A stretch of DNA of 64,000 bases from assembly GCA_934045075.1 (NCBI GenBank), contig OW203726.1:11569992-11633991 (forward strand). The letters are read 5' to 3'. Position 1 is the stretch's first letter. Each line of letters starts with the position of its first letter. This document shows positions 57,201 through 60,200 of this stretch, piece by piece. The notes under the pieces are model-generated. The model was not told the origin of the DNA. It saw only the letters and a list, made by a program, of their open reading frames with translations, and did no database searches. The translations under genes and the position numbers were made by a program. The DNA is from Yponomeuta sedellus. Lineage: Eukaryota > Arthropoda > Insecta > Lepidoptera > Yponomeutidae.

Positions 57201-60200
57201 ATGCCTCTGTAAAATATGCCTCCAATACATCCATACATAGGTACACAGACATATTGCATGAATACACTCGCCCAGTTACTTTTATCAATAAAGTAGAGAG
57301 GCGTGTATTGAGAATTCGAGCAATAAATAAAATATCTAATAGAATCGTACTGATGTATAGTATAGAATCTACATCGGTAATATTAGTGAGGGTGAATTTC
57401 TTATTTCAGTAAGGCAATTTGCTATTAAGTACTTCTTTATTGGACACGAGGGAAAAAACGCATAAAATAAGAATTAATTTGGTTGAAATATTAATCAATA
57501 TGTTACGTGAAAAATTTAAACATACCATCCAAACAAACCTTTTATTGTACACAACTTCTATGTCAGTCTTCTAAATTAATGAAACTAAAAAGGTTTGTTG
57601 CTAAGTCGTGAAGCCCTCACGGAATATTAAGGCAAGAAAAAAGTCGGATTCATTACAAAGAATTGCGGTTTTATGGTTTCGCCCAAATGCGGAATACGCG
57701 GAATAGACCCTGTTGCCGTGGGTTTTTTGTCTTTACTTAGTGACTTTTTACGCATAGGATAACTTAGCTTAGGCAAGGGTTTTGCAAAAAAATTAAAACA
57801 TGATATCAGAGGCAATCTAACTTAGCACTTCTGACATGAATAAATTCTTAGGGGATCACGTAACGGCCCGATCGAGTTTGTTGAGGACTAAAATAGAGTG
57901 CATATAGTTACACAGGGTGTTAAGGTGTAACAAACTGCCCAAAACTTTTACTACGAAGATGACTTTGTAATCGCCAACAAAATATTAGCTATTCTACCTC
58001 TTTAGAACAAAATAGAATCAAAGAGGAACAGTTTATTTATTGCATAGAATATAATTTTAACACAGAATAACAATAAAAGAAATGCGAAGACATTTAAAAC
58101 TAAAAATTTCGTTTCTTAGGTGGATACGATACTTTGTGTCGAGTATTAAATCTTAAAGTATGGGAACAGCTGAGATTGAGTTTTAGAATTTTTTCCTATG
58201 ATAAATATTGGTTGTTGTTGTACTTATGAGCATTGAAAATTCAATGTTACGAGTACCCTGTTTTCGAATAGTTAGTGGAATTTCGTTACACTCTGTAACG
58301 TCTCTCGATTAGATCATACAACACCTGTACAAAACACTTGTAGTAGTTAAAGAAATTAAGCTTAGCAGTTAATTTCCATACCCATAAACTGTTCAGAGCA
58401 GCGGCTCTATGCAGTTTTCAAAGTGTCAGTATTTCACCGGATTCCTGTACGTGTAGAGGAAAACTTATTTAATTAAGTAGTTGTTTATTGTTATTACCGT
58501 CTGGTAGATCGATGGATACGGCAGCTCTAGCCGCAGAAGATCCCGGTTTGTTGGCCACAATAGTAAATAGCAGCTGGCGGTTGTTTTCTAAAACAACTTG
58601 GGGGATGTCTTGTGGATTAGTTAAATTCACTCCTTCACCGCTCTGCACCAGGGAGAACCATTCGGAAAACTCTAAAACAATAGTTAAACCATGTAGCTCT
58701 ATATTTAAAACGTGCGTGCTTGGCTTGTCAAGCAATCGCAAATTCTAACAATTTCTCTTCATTCCTCGATATAGGATTTCTATGTCGACGTCTTGGGTGA
58801 AGTGAAGCTGGAAATTTAATGGGAAATGTTACTATATGTATAGGATACAAGAATAATCTGTATTTTTTTGTATCTATTTACTTAAGACTTTCCGAATCTC
58901 TTACATCCGTGTTCCCGACATTGTCCTAACTTTAGGTCAGTTTGATAAATATACGTACTACAGAGTACATGCCTTTTCTTAGAGAAAGAAAGAGAGAGAT
59001 AGTAAGGAAACATATTTTGTAATAACATTAACCAGCTGCCTTTTAAATACATTATTAAAAATATATATTATGTCTTACTTTTAAAGCATATAAAGGTAAG
59101 AGTGACGGACATACAGCGTAGACCAAGTGAGTAAAGTGTTCTATCGACACCCCTAGGAACCCGTTTACAAATACGAACCTTACTCTAAGCGCTCTACAAA
59201 TGCTCTACATACCGCCCTCCATATCAAAAGCAACAGTGCCATCAAATCCTTGTTGCAGATAAATTGTGTGTTCGAATTGTAATCCATTCTCTCTAGTATA
59301 AACACCGCTGTAATAGGCCTCGGGGAACATCGGTGCGGTTATTGCCTCCTGGCTTACGTCGATAATTATTGTGGTATGGGCGGCCACGGCACGCTCTCTT
59401 TGGGCCTCGATTTCGAGTACGATAAATTGTCTGGATTGAATCAGTTCATCTGGTACAGTACTGTTTGCCGTGACACTTACAATGTTCCCATTGTTGGCTA
59501 TGGTAAAATACTGCTCCAGCGCTGAAAAAGAAATCGATTATTTAGTTTTACGTTAATTTGCTTGATGTTGTGTCAGTTTGAATAGTTTTACTTACCCCCC
59601 GCCAGCGTGAAAACTGTGTCAGCCGTGTAGCCAATTTCCAGAATTACATTATCCAAAGTTAATATTTCGTTTTCGAAGAAACCGACGTAGTTGTTTTGGG
59701 TAAATCTCATTATTGCCACTTCAGTCAGGTCTGCAAACATAGCGCTGTTTAATTTAGTTCGTAACAGGTTAACGCAATATTTCAAATGAACGTAAATGTT
59801 TGCATTCGATTTGGCTTTTCAAACAGGAGTTTATCAAACAAATTTAAAACAGATTAGGGGTTTGTGACATACTTATTATGCGATCATGTTTCCACCTCAC
59901 TGTTGTCACTCGAATGCCTTAATTATTCAAGGGAATAAACCCTTAACATCGAGCAAACTTTGAACTGAGCTCGTAACTTTTGCCAACACAACCGTTGGGA
60001 TTTCGCTCCTAATGTGGGCTCAGTTTGTCATGTATGAAACGTTAGTACATTATGCATAAATTGTTTACTGTAGACATGTATATGTGGAAGGTATGAAAGA
60101 ATAATAAAACTACAGCGTGTATTTGAAATCGTTAGCAACATTTTAAAGGAATGTCAGTTTTATTACATTTTTATTAATAATGGCCATATTGTTGAGAAAT